Assembly: GCA_005473895.2 (NCBI GenBank)
Contig: SRJI02000005.1
Span: 103,829 to 167,828, forward strand
Origin: Carideicomes alvinocaridis
Lineage (GTDB): Bacteria > Pseudomonadota > Alphaproteobacteria > Rhodobacterales > Rhodobacteraceae
Length of the DNA stretch: 64,000 nt
Direction: 5' to 3'
Shown here: positions 49,957 to 58,060 of the stretch, piece after piece
Layout of the letters: each line of letters opens with the position of its first letter
Position numbering within the stretch: position 1 is the first letter of the stretch
Notes under the pieces: model-generated
The model's database searches: none
The model's input: only the letters and a program-made list of their open reading frames with translations
What the model was told of the DNA's origin: nothing
Made by a program: the position numbers and the translations under genes

Positions 49957-51504
49957 GTGCCTATGACGACAGACGATTTCCTGCAGAATGACTTGCCGCG
50001 CGGCGTGTTGGGCCTCGCTGATCGCTACCAGTCAGCACCCCAGCCGCGCTGGATGAGTACGGCGGAGGTCGGCAAGAGCCGCGTACTTGCCTACGACCCT
50101 GACGAGCCTCGTAACCAGCTGCTCGTCGGCGCGGTCGATGACCGTCTCGTCGGGATTCCCGATGATCGTCATGTGATGACGATTGCCGGATCGCGGGGCG
50201 GCAAGTCGGTCACGATCATCGGCAATCTACTGTGCTATCGCGGCTCGGTCATCTGCACCGATCCGAAGGCAGAGCTTGCCAGCATCACGGCGGCGCAACG
50301 CGCCCGCCTCGGGCAAAAGGTCTGCATCCTCGATCCGTTCGAGCGGTGCGCGCCGGATGTGGCCAAGTACCGTGCCAGCTACAACCCGCTTTCCGTTCTC
50401 GATCCGGACTCCGATACGCTGATCGAGGATGCGGGGCTGATTGCCGATGCGCTCGTCATTGCCAGCCCAGACCAGAAAGAGCCGCATTGGGACGAGAGCG
50501 CGCGGAATTTCATCGAAGGGCTGATCCTGCATATCGTCACCGCAGACGCCTATGCCGGAACGCGAAACCTCATTACCGTGCGCGCGCTCATTCGGGACGC
50601 GCTGATAGCGGAGCCGCGTGCAGCCCTCGATCCGGACCTCGAAGGGTTCTGCAAGATCGAATACGAAATGCTGCAGAACGCCGAACGGCTGAAGGAAATT
50701 GACGAGTTTGATCCCGTCGCCATGGCTATTGAAGGCGCGGCGCGGGATTTCTACGATAAGGGCGATAATGAACGCTCCAGCGTGTTATCGACCGTGCGCC
50801 GCCATACGAAGTTTCTGGATTACGTCGCTATGCACCGCGTATTGGCGGGGCACGATTTTGATTTGAGTGAGTTTAAGTCGCGCAAGGACGGACTGAGTAT
50901 TTATCTCTGCCTTCCTGCGGGACGGCTTTCGAGCTGCGCCCGCTGGCTCCGGATGTTCATTTACCAGATGCTCGATACGGTCGAGCGCATACCATCGCAA
51001 CCAGCTGCCCCGCCTGCCCTGATGATCCTCGACGAATTCGCCTCTCTGGGTCGGATGCGCGCGCTCGAAGACGCGATTGCGCAAGTCGCCGGATTTGGCC
51101 TCAAGCTCTGGGTCATTGTCCAGGATTGGGGGCAAGGCGTCGCGCTCTACAAGGACCGATGGGAGAGCTTCACGGCGAATGCCGGAATTCTCCAGGTCTT
51201 TGCCGTCACCGATGTCGCAACGACCGAATATATCGCGCGGCGGCTCGGCAAGACGCCCGTCGAAGTTGCGACCAAGGCGGATGTCGGGACCAAGCAGATC
51301 GCCGAAGGGATATCCGGACGACAGGCGTCAGTGCAGATGTTCGATCTGCTCTCGCCCGAGGAGATCGCCCGCTACTTCGCGCGCAGCGACAAGAACAAGC
51401 GCCAGCTTGTTCTCTGGGCGGGTTACTACCCGATGATCCTGCAGCGGGTCGAATACTTCGACCAGCGCGCGCCAACGGCCTGGGCTTTCAAAGGTCGGCT
51501 GTAG
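49957..51504 (+). CDS. Type IV coupling protein (VirD4/TraG/TraD-like)
   Basis: A 515-residue protein without obvious N-terminal membrane helices, so a soluble-type coupling protein. Walker A is VMTIAGSRGGKSVTIIGN (GSRGGKS at 78-84), followed by VICTDPKAELASITAAQR. Walker B is ALMILDEFASLGRM, and the C-terminal part contains VQDWGQGVALYKDRWESFTANAG, typical of TraG/VirD4. It links the relaxase-DNA complex to a transfer channel. Start choice is GTG, or an ATG two codons later; neither has a strong Shine-Dalgarno. No VirB genes accompany it, so the channel must come from another element. Confidence 0.85.
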   Translation: MPMTTDDFLQNDLPRGVLGLADRYQSAPQPRWMSTAEVGKSRVLAYDPDEPRNQLLVGAVDDRLVGIPDDRHVMTIAGSRGGKSVTIIGNLLCYRGSVICTDPKAELASITAAQRARLGQKVCILDPFERCAPDVAKYRASYNPLSVLDPDSDTLIEDAGLIADALVIASPDQKEPHWDESARNFIEGLILHIVTADAYAGTRNLITVRALIRDALIAEPRAALDPDLEGFCKIEYEMLQNAERLKEIDEFDPVAMAIEGAARDFYDKGDNERSSVLSTVRRHTKFLDYVAMHRVLAGHDFDLSEFKSRKDGLSIYLCLPAGRLSSCARWLRMFIYQMLDTVERIPSQPAAPPALMILDEFASLGRMRALEDAIAQVAGFGLKLWVIVQDWGQGVALYKDRWESFTANAGILQVFAVTDVATTEYIARRLGKTPVEVATKADVGTKQIAEGISGRQASVQMFDLLSPEEIARYFARSDKNKRQLVLWAGYYPMILQRVEYFDQRAPTAWAFKGRL

Positions 51505-51782
51505 CACAGGGATGATCTGCGCGGGGCTGCGGGACTAGCCGGACCGCGCGTCTTTGTTCGGCCACGTGCACAACGTAGTCGGCTCCGACCTCGCCGATGT
51601 CGTCGGTCACGGTGTCGCTCGACCCGCAAAGTTGAGCATTCATGCGACTGATATCTAACGCGAAATCTTTCGACGAGTAAGAGCCCCCTGACCGCGACGG
51701 CGACTTCCACGCGGCCCTTTCCTAGAAGGGAAGGTCAGCGCGCATTTCCTTCTGCCTACGCGACATCAAGGAGATGCAGGAC

Positions 51783-52475
51783 ATGGGTGTTTTCAGCACC
51801 ACCAAGCCGACGAAGGTGAAAGCCTTCCCAGGAAAACCGAAGGCGGTCTACACGACCGACCATTCGGACACACGGCAAGGCATCCGCGTGTCCGGCCAGT
51901 ATCGCACACCGCTCGGAGACCGCGCCGCCGATATTCTGGCTTGTGTCGGGATGATCGCGCTCGTGGTCATAAACCTGGAGACGATCTCGAAACAGCCCGA
52001 GCCTGAGTTCGAAAGGCTGCTCTTCGCGAGCCTCGCATATTTTCCGCTCAAGTTCTGGTTGCGAATGTTACTGCGGCCCGAGGTGTCAGTCGAATTGTTG
52101 GCGGATGAAGTCAGGGTCAGGCGCTTCGTCCTGCCCCGCAGCTTTGCCCGCGCGGACGTGCAAGGGTTCGCGGTCATGGAGCCGCACGAGAAGGCTGCCC
52201 GCGAGAAGGCAAAGCATGACTTCGAGGCGCGGCGCGACCAGCTCAAACGCCGTGCGCGGTTTCGGACGCGCTACTACCAGGATGCGGCGCAGCTCTTCCT
52301 GATCGTCGGTGGCGAGCGCTTTGAAGTCCTGAGCGCGTCCCGTGCCAGGGACGCTCACGCTCTGGCGGAGCGCTGTAATCGCAGTATGCGCGAAATTGAC
52401 CAGTACATGGAGCGCCGTGTTTCGGCCCTTCGTGAACAGGCCGCCGTCGCTGTGCCTGGCCAGCTTCCCGATTGA
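51783..52475 (+). CDS. Hypothetical membrane protein downstream of the coupling protein
   Basis: A 230-residue protein with one or two transmembrane helices (ILACVGMIALVVINL; LLFASLAYFPLKFWLRMLL) followed by a cytoplasmic domain resembling a PH-like beta domain (VSVELLADEVRVRRFVLPRSFARADVQGF) and a basic coiled region. The ATG is set by an AAGGAG nine bases upstream; an earlier ATG abuts the Shine-Dalgarno. Position suggests a transfer accessory protein. The preceding 51505-51782 gap shows no gene. Confidence 0.6.
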   Translation: MGVFSTTKPTKVKAFPGKPKAVYTTDHSDTRQGIRVSGQYRTPLGDRAADILACVGMIALVVINLETISKQPEPEFERLLFASLAYFPLKFWLRMLLRPEVSVELLADEVRVRRFVLPRSFARADVQGFAVMEPHEKAAREKAKHDFEARRDQLKRRARFRTRYYQDAAQLFLIVGGERFEVLSASRARDAHALAERCNRSMREIDQYMERRVSALREQAAVAVPGQLPD

Positions 52476-52483
52476 GGTGAAAC

Positions 52484-52891
52484 ATGAGGAAACCATCCAA
52501 TGACTTCGCACGCGTCTCCGACGCGCAGCGGGCCGCGCTCGAAGGACTGCGGACCTATGCCGAGAGATTGGAAGAAAAGCGCATGGTCGCGCTTACAAAC
52601 CATGATCTCGCATGGGAAGCCGAGAGGCGCCGCTTCCAGCCGAAGCTCCAGCACGAGTTCCACTTTGGCAGGATTACGCCGCGCCTGACGCAGCGAGAAT
52701 ACCGGAAGCTGAGCGCCGAGTTTGCCGCGCGTCGCCGGACCATCGAAGACCGCTACACGGCCAAGCGCAAGGAACTCGAACGCGTGAAGGACCTCGTGCT
52801 GGACCGCTTTAACGAGCGCGCGCAACAGCCAGTGAAGTCGAAGGGTCCGCAACGCAGTCCCCGCGTCCGAAGCGGCGGACGCGAACGCTAG
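52484..52891 (+). CDS. Hypothetical basic coiled-coil protein
   Basis: A 135-residue, highly charged helical protein (AALEGLRTYAERLEEKRMVAL...REYRKLSAEFAARRRTIEDRYTAKRKELERVKDLVLDRF) ending in a basic tail. It starts eight bases after the preceding gene's stop behind GAGGTGAAAC, so it is cotranscribed. It may be an accessory DNA-processing or partner protein of the mobile element; nothing more can be said. Confidence 0.6.
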   Translation: MRKPSNDFARVSDAQRAALEGLRTYAERLEEKRMVALTNHDLAWEAERRRFQPKLQHEFHFGRITPRLTQREYRKLSAEFAARRRTIEDRYTAKRKELERVKDLVLDRFNERAQQPVKSKGPQRSPRVRSGGRER

Positions 52892-52928
52892 GCCCGCTCC
52901 CAATCTGTAGCAGCAAGAGGAAAGCTCC

Positions 52929-53057
52929 ATGTCGGATCAAGTAAGACAACAGGCACGGAACGACGCCGCGCAAGGCAAGGGCCCGCAGAACACCAGCGGT
53001 ATGCCGCACCAAACGGCGAACGCCTACAACGCGGAATATTCTTCGGCCAAGAAATAG
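52929..53057 (+). CDS. Very small protein of 42 residues
   Basis: MSDQVRQQARNDAAQGKGP, then an Asn/Gln/Ala-rich part ending YNAEYSSAKK. It has a clear Shine-Dalgarno (AGAGGAAAGCTCC), a normal stop, and lies 37 bases after the previous gene on the same strand. The polar, disordered composition is unlike random sequence in this GC-rich context. Function unknown. Confidence 0.55.
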   Translation: MSDQVRQQARNDAAQGKGPQNTSGMPHQTANAYNAEYSSAKK

Positions 53058-53174
53058 GAACCGCTGGCCGGAGAAATCCGGCCAGCAATTCACGCCAAAA
53101 TACCAACAAGTACCAAGTTACTGAATTCCCTTAATATTCCTGCGTAAATTTTACCGACCGCAACCTTTAGTTGT

Positions 53175-53186
53175 ATACTCAAGTAT
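53175..53186. promoter_or_regulatory. Palindrome upstream of the recombinase operon
   Basis: ATACT-CA-AGTAT lies in an AT-rich stretch 36 bases before the first gene of the recombinase pair. It is a likely operator or part of the promoter controlling excision genes. Confidence 0.4.
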
Positions 53187-53221
53187 GGGTCTTTTGTTTC
53201 GATCACGGAAAGGCAAAAGCG

Positions 53222-53569
53222 ATGAAAGACGAGAACGCCACATATCAATATGCCGCATTGGTGCGGCACTTTGATCGTGCGGCGCGTCGCGCGGAGCCTC
53301 AAGATATCGAATCCTATCTCGTCTTCTTCGACGGTCTGGATATGTCCGACGCCGAGAAGCGCGCCCAACTCAAAACGCTGGCAATGATCGTGCAGGGTTT
53401 TGTCGATCTCGCCTTCGGCGACCATCCCCTCCAACAAGCCTGTGGAAAAACCGACAAAGTCGTTGATCGGACGACCGAAACGGATTCCAATAGAAACAGA
53501 TCAAAACAAGAACAAGAAGAGGCGCACGGACCGTATCGCGGTTCGAAGCGCGGATTGGAGGCCGAATGA
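53222..53569 (+). CDS. Hypothetical protein coupled to the serine recombinase
   Basis: A 115-residue, mainly helical protein (AALVRHFDRAARRAEPQDIESYLVFFDGLDMSDAEKRAQLKTLAMIVQGFVDLAFG) with a polar, Lys/Arg-rich C-terminal tail. Its stop overlaps the recombinase ATG by four bases. A small gene coupled in this way could encode a recombination directionality factor or regulator. No family is recognised. Confidence 0.65.
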   Translation: MKDENATYQYAALVRHFDRAARRAEPQDIESYLVFFDGLDMSDAEKRAQLKTLAMIVQGFVDLAFGDHPLQQACGKTDKVVDRTTETDSNRNRSKQEQEEAHGPYRGSKRGLEAE

Positions 53570-55140
53570 ACCTTGCGCATAAAGACATTGAACCAGGACC
53601 AGGGACACCAGCCGTCATCTACTGCCGTGTGTCCTCCAAGGCCCAGACCACGCGTGGCGACGGCCTCGGGTCGCAGGAGAACCGCTGCCGCGAATATGCC
53701 GACTATAAGCGCTACGCGGTCCAGGGTGTGTTCACGGACGATGTTTCCGGCAGTCTGGCCGAGCGCCCAGGCATCCTCGAAATGCTCGCATGGCTGCGCA
53801 AGCACAAGAAGGAGACGCCCGTCGTCATTATTGACGATATCAGCCGGATTGCTCGCGATGTGCGCACCCACTTCAAGCTTCGCGAGCTTGTCACGGAGTG
53901 TGGTGGCACGCTGAAGAGCCCGAGTATCGAATTCGGGGAAGACAGCGACTCGATCCTGATCGAAAACATGCTCGCCTCGGTCTCGCAGCATCAACGCGAG
54001 AAGAACAGCGAGCAAACGAAGAACCGGATGCGGGCGCGCACGCTGAACGGGTATTGGGTCTTCCACGCGCCAATAGGCTACAAATACGCCCGCAAGCACG
54101 GTCACGGTAACGTACTGGTGCGGGACGAACCTCAAGCCTCGATCCTGCAGGAAGCGCTCGAAGGTTACGCTTCGGGGCGTTTCGAGACCCAGGTGGAGGT
54201 AAAGCGGTTCCTTGAAAGCCAGCCCGCATGGCCAAAAGACCTGCCGGACGGGCAGATCAGGAACCAGCGCATCGCAGAAATCCTGACCCGTCCGCTTTAT
54301 GCGGGATATATCGAGGTCCCGAACTGGGGCGTCAGCCTGCGCAAGGGCCAGCATGAAGGTCTGATCGACTTCGAGACGTTCGATCACATTCAGAAGCGCT
54401 TGCAGGGAACGGCCAAGGCTCCGGCCCGCAAGGACATCAATGCGGACTTCCCGCTGCGCGGTTCTGTCCTCTGCAATGACTGTGGTAAGCCGCTGACCGC
54501 CTGCTGGTCGCAAGGCAAGAGCCGCAAGTACCCGTACTATCTCTGCCCGACGAAGGGCTGCGAGAGCTACAGGAAGTCCATCAAGCGCGATGAGCTTGAA
54601 GGGGCCGTCGAAGGCCTTCTGCAGCAAATAGAGCCATCAGCGCGGCTCTATGAGCTAGTAAAGACCATGTTCCGCGATGCATGGAACCATCGCCTGGCCA
54701 AAGCCTCCGACACTGCGCAGTCGATGAAAACCAGCATCAAGCGCATCGAGACGCAGATCGAACAGCTTCTCGACCGCATCGTGGATGCGAACAACGACTC
54801 GGTGATCAGTGCCTACGAGAAGCGGATCGCCAAGCTCGAACGTGAAAAGGCCCTGGCCGAGGAAAAGCTCTCCGGCTTGGGCAAACCACGCCTTACCCTG
54901 GAGGAGTCGTTCGAACACGCGATGCGATTCCTCTCAAGCCCTTGGAGTATTTGGAAAAATTCCGACCTGCACCTCAAGAAAACGGTGCTAAGACTGGCAT
55001 TTTCGGAGCCTATTCCGTACTGCCGGAAAGAGGGACTTCGAACACCTAATTTAGCCTTCCCATTCAAGGCTTTAGGTGAGTTCTGTAGTGGAAAATGTGA
55101 GATGGCGCACCGGGGAGGATTCGAACCCCCGACCCCCTGA
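53566..55140 (+). CDS. Large serine recombinase, likely island integrase
   Basis: A 524-residue protein. The N-terminal resolvase domain shows VIYCRVSSKAQ (catalytic Ser in the CRVSS motif), GLGSQENRCREYA and VVIIDDISRIARDVRTHFKLRELV. The recombinase domain follows, then a zinc-ribbon LCNDCGKPLTACWSQGKSRKYPYYLCPTKGCES and a long coiled coil (SIKRIETQIEQLLDRIVD...EKRIAKLEREKALAEEKL). The frame runs into the adjacent tRNA-Arg gene and ends there with MAHRGGFEPPTP, a terminus produced by reading the antisense of the tRNA 3' end. The last residues may therefore change on integration or excision. Confidence 0.88.
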   Translation: MNLAHKDIEPGPGTPAVIYCRVSSKAQTTRGDGLGSQENRCREYADYKRYAVQGVFTDDVSGSLAERPGILEMLAWLRKHKKETPVVIIDDISRIARDVRTHFKLRELVTECGGTLKSPSIEFGEDSDSILIENMLASVSQHQREKNSEQTKNRMRARTLNGYWVFHAPIGYKYARKHGHGNVLVRDEPQASILQEALEGYASGRFETQVEVKRFLESQPAWPKDLPDGQIRNQRIAEILTRPLYAGYIEVPNWGVSLRKGQHEGLIDFETFDHIQKRLQGTAKAPARKDINADFPLRGSVLCNDCGKPLTACWSQGKSRKYPYYLCPTKGCESYRKSIKRDELEGAVEGLLQQIEPSARLYELVKTMFRDAWNHRLAKASDTAQSMKTSIKRIETQIEQLLDRIVDANNDSVISAYEKRIAKLEREKALAEEKLSGLGKPRLTLEESFEHAMRFLSSPWSIWKNSDLHLKKTVLRLAFSEPIPYCRKEGLRTPNLAFPFKALGEFCSGKCEMAHRGGFEPPTP

Positions 55141-55179
55141 TTCGTAGTCAGGTACTCTATCCAGCTGAGCTACCGGTGC
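55103..55179 (-). tRNA. tRNA-Arg (anticodon ACG)
   Basis: A complete cloverleaf on the minus strand: acceptor GCACCGG/CCGGTGC, D-arm GCTCAGCTGGATAGAGTA, anticodon stem-loop CCTGA-CTACGAA-TCAGG with ACG, T-arm GGGGGTTCGAATCCTCC, discriminator G and an encoded CCA. The 3' end faces the island and overlaps the last codons of the recombinase frame, marking the tRNA as the integration site. The gene is intact, so integration did not disrupt it. Confidence 0.95.
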
Positions 55180-55237
55180 GTGAGGGCGGGGAATAGGCCA
55201 TGAATCGGAGGGTTGCAAGGGGAAATCCCCGGTTTCC

Positions 55238-56626
55238 TCACATCGATCCCTGCGGCAGCCTGATGCGGAAGACCGTGCCCTCGGGGCCGGTCCGCGACAG
55301 CTCCAGCGTGCCGCCGTGACCGCGCACCAGGTCGGCCGCGATCGCCAGGCCCAGCCCGGTGCCGCCCTTGCGCGCGCCCCCCTGGAACGCCTGGAACAGG
55401 TGCTCGCGCGCCTTGGCGGGCAGGCCGGGGCCGGTATCGCTCACCTCGATGATGCAGGCATCGCCCTCGTCGCGGGCCGAGACGCAGACCTCGCCCCCGC
55501 CCTCCGACATCGCGAGCGCCTGGCGGGCGTTGCGCACGAGGTTGAAGAGCACGCGGTAGAGCTGCTCGGCATCGGCGCGAACCATGAGCGTGCCGGGAAT
55601 GTCCTCGGAGAGGGAGATGTCCTCCTCCCCGATGGCGAGCCTTTCGCTTTCCATCACGTCCGCCACCAGTTCCGACAGCGCGAAGCGGGTGAGCGTCGGC
55701 GGCGGCTCCTCCGCCTTGCCGAAGGCGAGGGTGGATTCGGTCAGCGACACGGCGCGGGCGATGGAATTGACCAGCTTGGGGGCCATGCGCGTGACCTTGG
55801 GATCCTCGCTGGCCTCCAGCCGGTCGGTGAAGAGCTGGGCCGAGGTCAGGATGTTGCGCAGGTCATGCGCCACCTTGGCGACCGCGCCGCCGAGCTGGGC
55901 CAGCCGCTCCTTCTGGCGCAGCGCGGCGGTCAGCTGGGTCTGCAGCGATTGCAGCGCCTCCTCGGCCTCGCGCAGCTCGCGCACGCCGGCGGTGGGCTGC
56001 AGGATGCGGCTGCTGTCCTCGGGCGCCTCGGCATAGTCGCGGATCTTGCCCACCACGCGCTTGATCGGCCGCACGAGGATCACCCGCACGGACAGGAACA
56101 GCAGCACCGCCGTCAGCACCGAGATCACCGCCGAGAGGGCCAGCACCCGCAGCCCGTAATCCAGCATCGCCGTGCGCAGCGGCGCCGTCTCCATCGTCAC
56201 CTCGATCAGCAGGCCGGCATCGCGCACCGGGGCGCCGATCACCCGGATCGTCTGGTTCTCGGTGGTCAGGAGCCGGTTGATCGCGTCCCGGATCAGGGCG
56301 ACGCTGCCGGCGGCGCGCAGGTCGTAGGTGTGGCTCACCGGTTCGGGCAGCGGCGAGCTGAGCGCGAGCTGCCGCGCCTCGTCCCGGCGCAGCACGACAT
56401 TGAACACGCCGGCATTGCGCAGCAGCTCTTCCTCGAGGTCGGGATCGATCGTGTCCCCGGCCAGCGCGGCGAGCGACGCGATCTGCGCGCGCTGCAGCCG
56501 GTCCAGCAGGTAATCCTCGCGGAACCGGGCGACGGAGGGCACGAAGATCAGCACTTCGGCCAGCATGACGAAGATCGTCGTGAGGATCAGGAATCGGCCT
56601 GACAGCGTGTTCAGCATCCGCGCCAT
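55238..56626 (-). CDS. Membrane sensor histidine kinase
   Basis: A 462-residue kinase. It has two transmembrane helices (LILTTIFVMLAEVLIFV near residues 13-29; VLALSAVISVLTAVLLFLSV at about 166-185), a periplasmic sensor domain between them, then a HAMP-like linker with coiled coil (REAEEALQSLQTQLTAALRQKERLAQLG). The H-box is VAKVAHDLRNILTSAQ. The ATPase domain has N-box LFNLVRNARQAL, G1 DTGPGLP and G2 GGTGLGLAIA. It would phosphorylate a response regulator not present nearby. The signal is unknown. Confidence 0.88.
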   Translation of the reverse strand: MARMLNTLSGRFLILTTIFVMLAEVLIFVPSVARFREDYLLDRLQRAQIASLAALAGDTIDPDLEEELLRNAGVFNVVLRRDEARQLALSSPLPEPVSHTYDLRAAGSVALIRDAINRLLTTENQTIRVIGAPVRDAGLLIEVTMETAPLRTAMLDYGLRVLALSAVISVLTAVLLFLSVRVILVRPIKRVVGKIRDYAEAPEDSSRILQPTAGVRELREAEEALQSLQTQLTAALRQKERLAQLGGAVAKVAHDLRNILTSAQLFTDRLEASEDPKVTRMAPKLVNSIARAVSLTESTLAFGKAEEPPPTLTRFALSELVADVMESERLAIGEEDISLSEDIPGTLMVRADAEQLYRVLFNLVRNARQALAMSEGGGEVCVSARDEGDACIIEVSDTGPGLPAKAREHLFQAFQGGARKGGTGLGLAIAADLVRGHGGTLELSRTGPEGTVFRIRLPQGSM

Positions 56627-56639
56627 ACTGCTTTGCCCC

Positions 56640-58058
56640 TCAGGGCAGCAGACGCTGGACCGCGCGCACCACCCGTTTCACATTCCGGTTATCAAATAGT
56701 TTGGGAGAGAAATAGGCCCCGGCCGCCCGCTTGCCCAGTTCCGAATAGGTCGGATAGGGCGCAACCATGCCGGAAACATGGGAAAGTTTCAGCTTTGCCG
56801 AGATTGCGAGCGACCAGATGGCGATATGTTCGCCCGCCTGGTGGCCCGCGATGGTGACGCCCACGGGCCGGCCCCGGACTGCCATGACCTTGATGAACCC
56901 CGCGGTCTCGCGGTCCGCCTGGGCCCGGTCGTTGTGGCCGTAATCCGAGCGCGCGATCTCTAGCCGGTCGCCATGCCGCTCGCGGGCCTCGTCCTCGGTC
57001 AGGCCGACCTGCGCGATCTCCGGGTCGGTATAGGTGGCGCGGGGGATATGCGCCGTGCCCGCCCGTGCCGGGAGGCCGAACAGCATGGAACGGATGACGA
57101 TCCCGGCATGGTAGCCCGCCAGGTGGGTGAACTGCGCCCCCCCGGCCGCGTCGCCGATCACGTGGACGCGCCGGTTGCTGCTGCGCAGCCGGTCGTCGAC
57201 CTTGATCCCTGTTCGGGAGGTCTCGATCCCCGCGGCCTCGAGGTTCAGGCGCTCGGTGTTGCTGCGCCGGCCGGCCGCGACCAGCAGATGCGTGCCGGTG
57301 ATCCGCTCGCCGCCCTCGGTCTCGATGGTCACCTCGCCCGCGCCGCCGCTGACCTGGCTGACGCGCGCGCCCTCCTCGATCCGCACGCCCTCCTGTCGCA
57401 GGCGGGCCAGCACCAGGACCGCCGCCTCGGGGTCCTCGCGGCCGAGCGCGCGCGCGCCCTCGATCACGGTGACCTCGCAGCCCAGGCGGCGATGGGCCTG
57501 GGCCATCTCCATCCCGATCGGGCCGCCGCCGAGGATCAGCAGGTGACCCGGCCGCTCGCGCAGGGACCACAGCGTCTCGTTGGTGAGGTAGGGCACCCCG
57601 TCCAGCCCCGGCACCCCGGGCACCAGCGGAGAGGAGCCCGTGGCGATGACGATGCGCCGGGCGCGGATCCGGGTCTCGCCCGCCTCCACCTCTCGGTCGG
57701 AGACGAAGCGGCCCCAGTCCCGGATCACCCGCACGCCCAGGCCCTCGAAGCGCTCCTGGCTGTCGACCGGCGCGATGGCGGCGATGACGCCGCGCACATG
57801 CTCCATCGCCGCCGCATAATCGACCTGCGGCGTCACCGGGGCGATGCCGTAGGGGGCAGCGCCCGCCTGTGCGTGGGCGGCCTTCGCGCTCGCGATCAGC
57901 GCCTTCGAAGGGACGCAGCCGTAGTTGAGGCAGTCGCCCCCCATCTCGCCCCCTTCCAGCAGCACGACCCGCGCGCCCATCTGCGCGGCGCCCGCCGCCA
58001 CCGACAGTCCGCCGGATCCGGCCCCGATGACGAGGATGTCGGTGGTGATGCGTTCCAT
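56640..58058 (-). CDS. Pyridine nucleotide-disulfide oxidoreductase (dihydrolipoamide dehydrogenase/mercuric reductase-like)
   Basis: A 472-residue flavoprotein. It has FAD-binding DILVIGAGSGGLSVAAGAAQMGARVVLLE, the redox disulfide GGDCLNYGCVPSKA, NAD(P)-binding LLILGGGPIGMEMAQAHRRLG and FAD motif II HVIGDAAGG. The C-terminal dimerisation domain is present, but the usual His-x-x-x-x-Glu catalytic pair is not obvious, and the end (HVSGMVAPYPTYSELGKRAAG) is of the type found beside TVP38/TMEM64 proteins. The substrate is unknown. I chose the ATG of MERITTDIL; longer readings are poor. It begins two bases after the membrane protein's stop. Confidence 0.85.
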   Translation of the reverse strand: MERITTDILVIGAGSGGLSVAAGAAQMGARVVLLEGGEMGGDCLNYGCVPSKALIASAKAAHAQAGAAPYGIAPVTPQVDYAAAMEHVRGVIAAIAPVDSQERFEGLGVRVIRDWGRFVSDREVEAGETRIRARRIVIATGSSPLVPGVPGLDGVPYLTNETLWSLRERPGHLLILGGGPIGMEMAQAHRRLGCEVTVIEGARALGREDPEAAVLVLARLRQEGVRIEEGARVSQVSGGAGEVTIETEGGERITGTHLLVAAGRRSNTERLNLEAAGIETSRTGIKVDDRLRSSNRRVHVIGDAAGGAQFTHLAGYHAGIVIRSMLFGLPARAGTAHIPRATYTDPEIAQVGLTEDEARERHGDRLEIARSDYGHNDRAQADRETAGFIKVMAVRGRPVGVTIAGHQAGEHIAIWSLAISAKLKLSHVSGMVAPYPTYSELGKRAAGAYFSPKLFDNRNVKRVVRAVQRLLP

Positions 58059-58060
58059 GG

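Larger units (their letters stand above)
11278..55102. mobile_element. Composite integrative mobilisable island at tRNA-Arg
   Basis: Base composition and gene content change abruptly after the DUF481 terminators and return to core type at the tRNA-Arg gene. The interval carries two MobC-like genes, one intact and one truncated relaxase, one intact and one truncated coupling protein, a large serine recombinase adjacent to the tRNA, an integrase remnant and several defence-type cargoes. No full type IV secretion apparatus is present, so it would be mobilised in trans rather than self-transmissible. The right end is at the tRNA 3' end. The left end is approximate, because I found no direct repeat of the tRNA 3' sequence between 11278 and 13500. 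Confidence 0.75.

Noticed and set aside
57127..57546. Plus-strand frames across the flavoprotein and kinase genes (55316-58226)
   Set aside because: All are antisense to genes with intact catalytic motifs and show no domain of their own.
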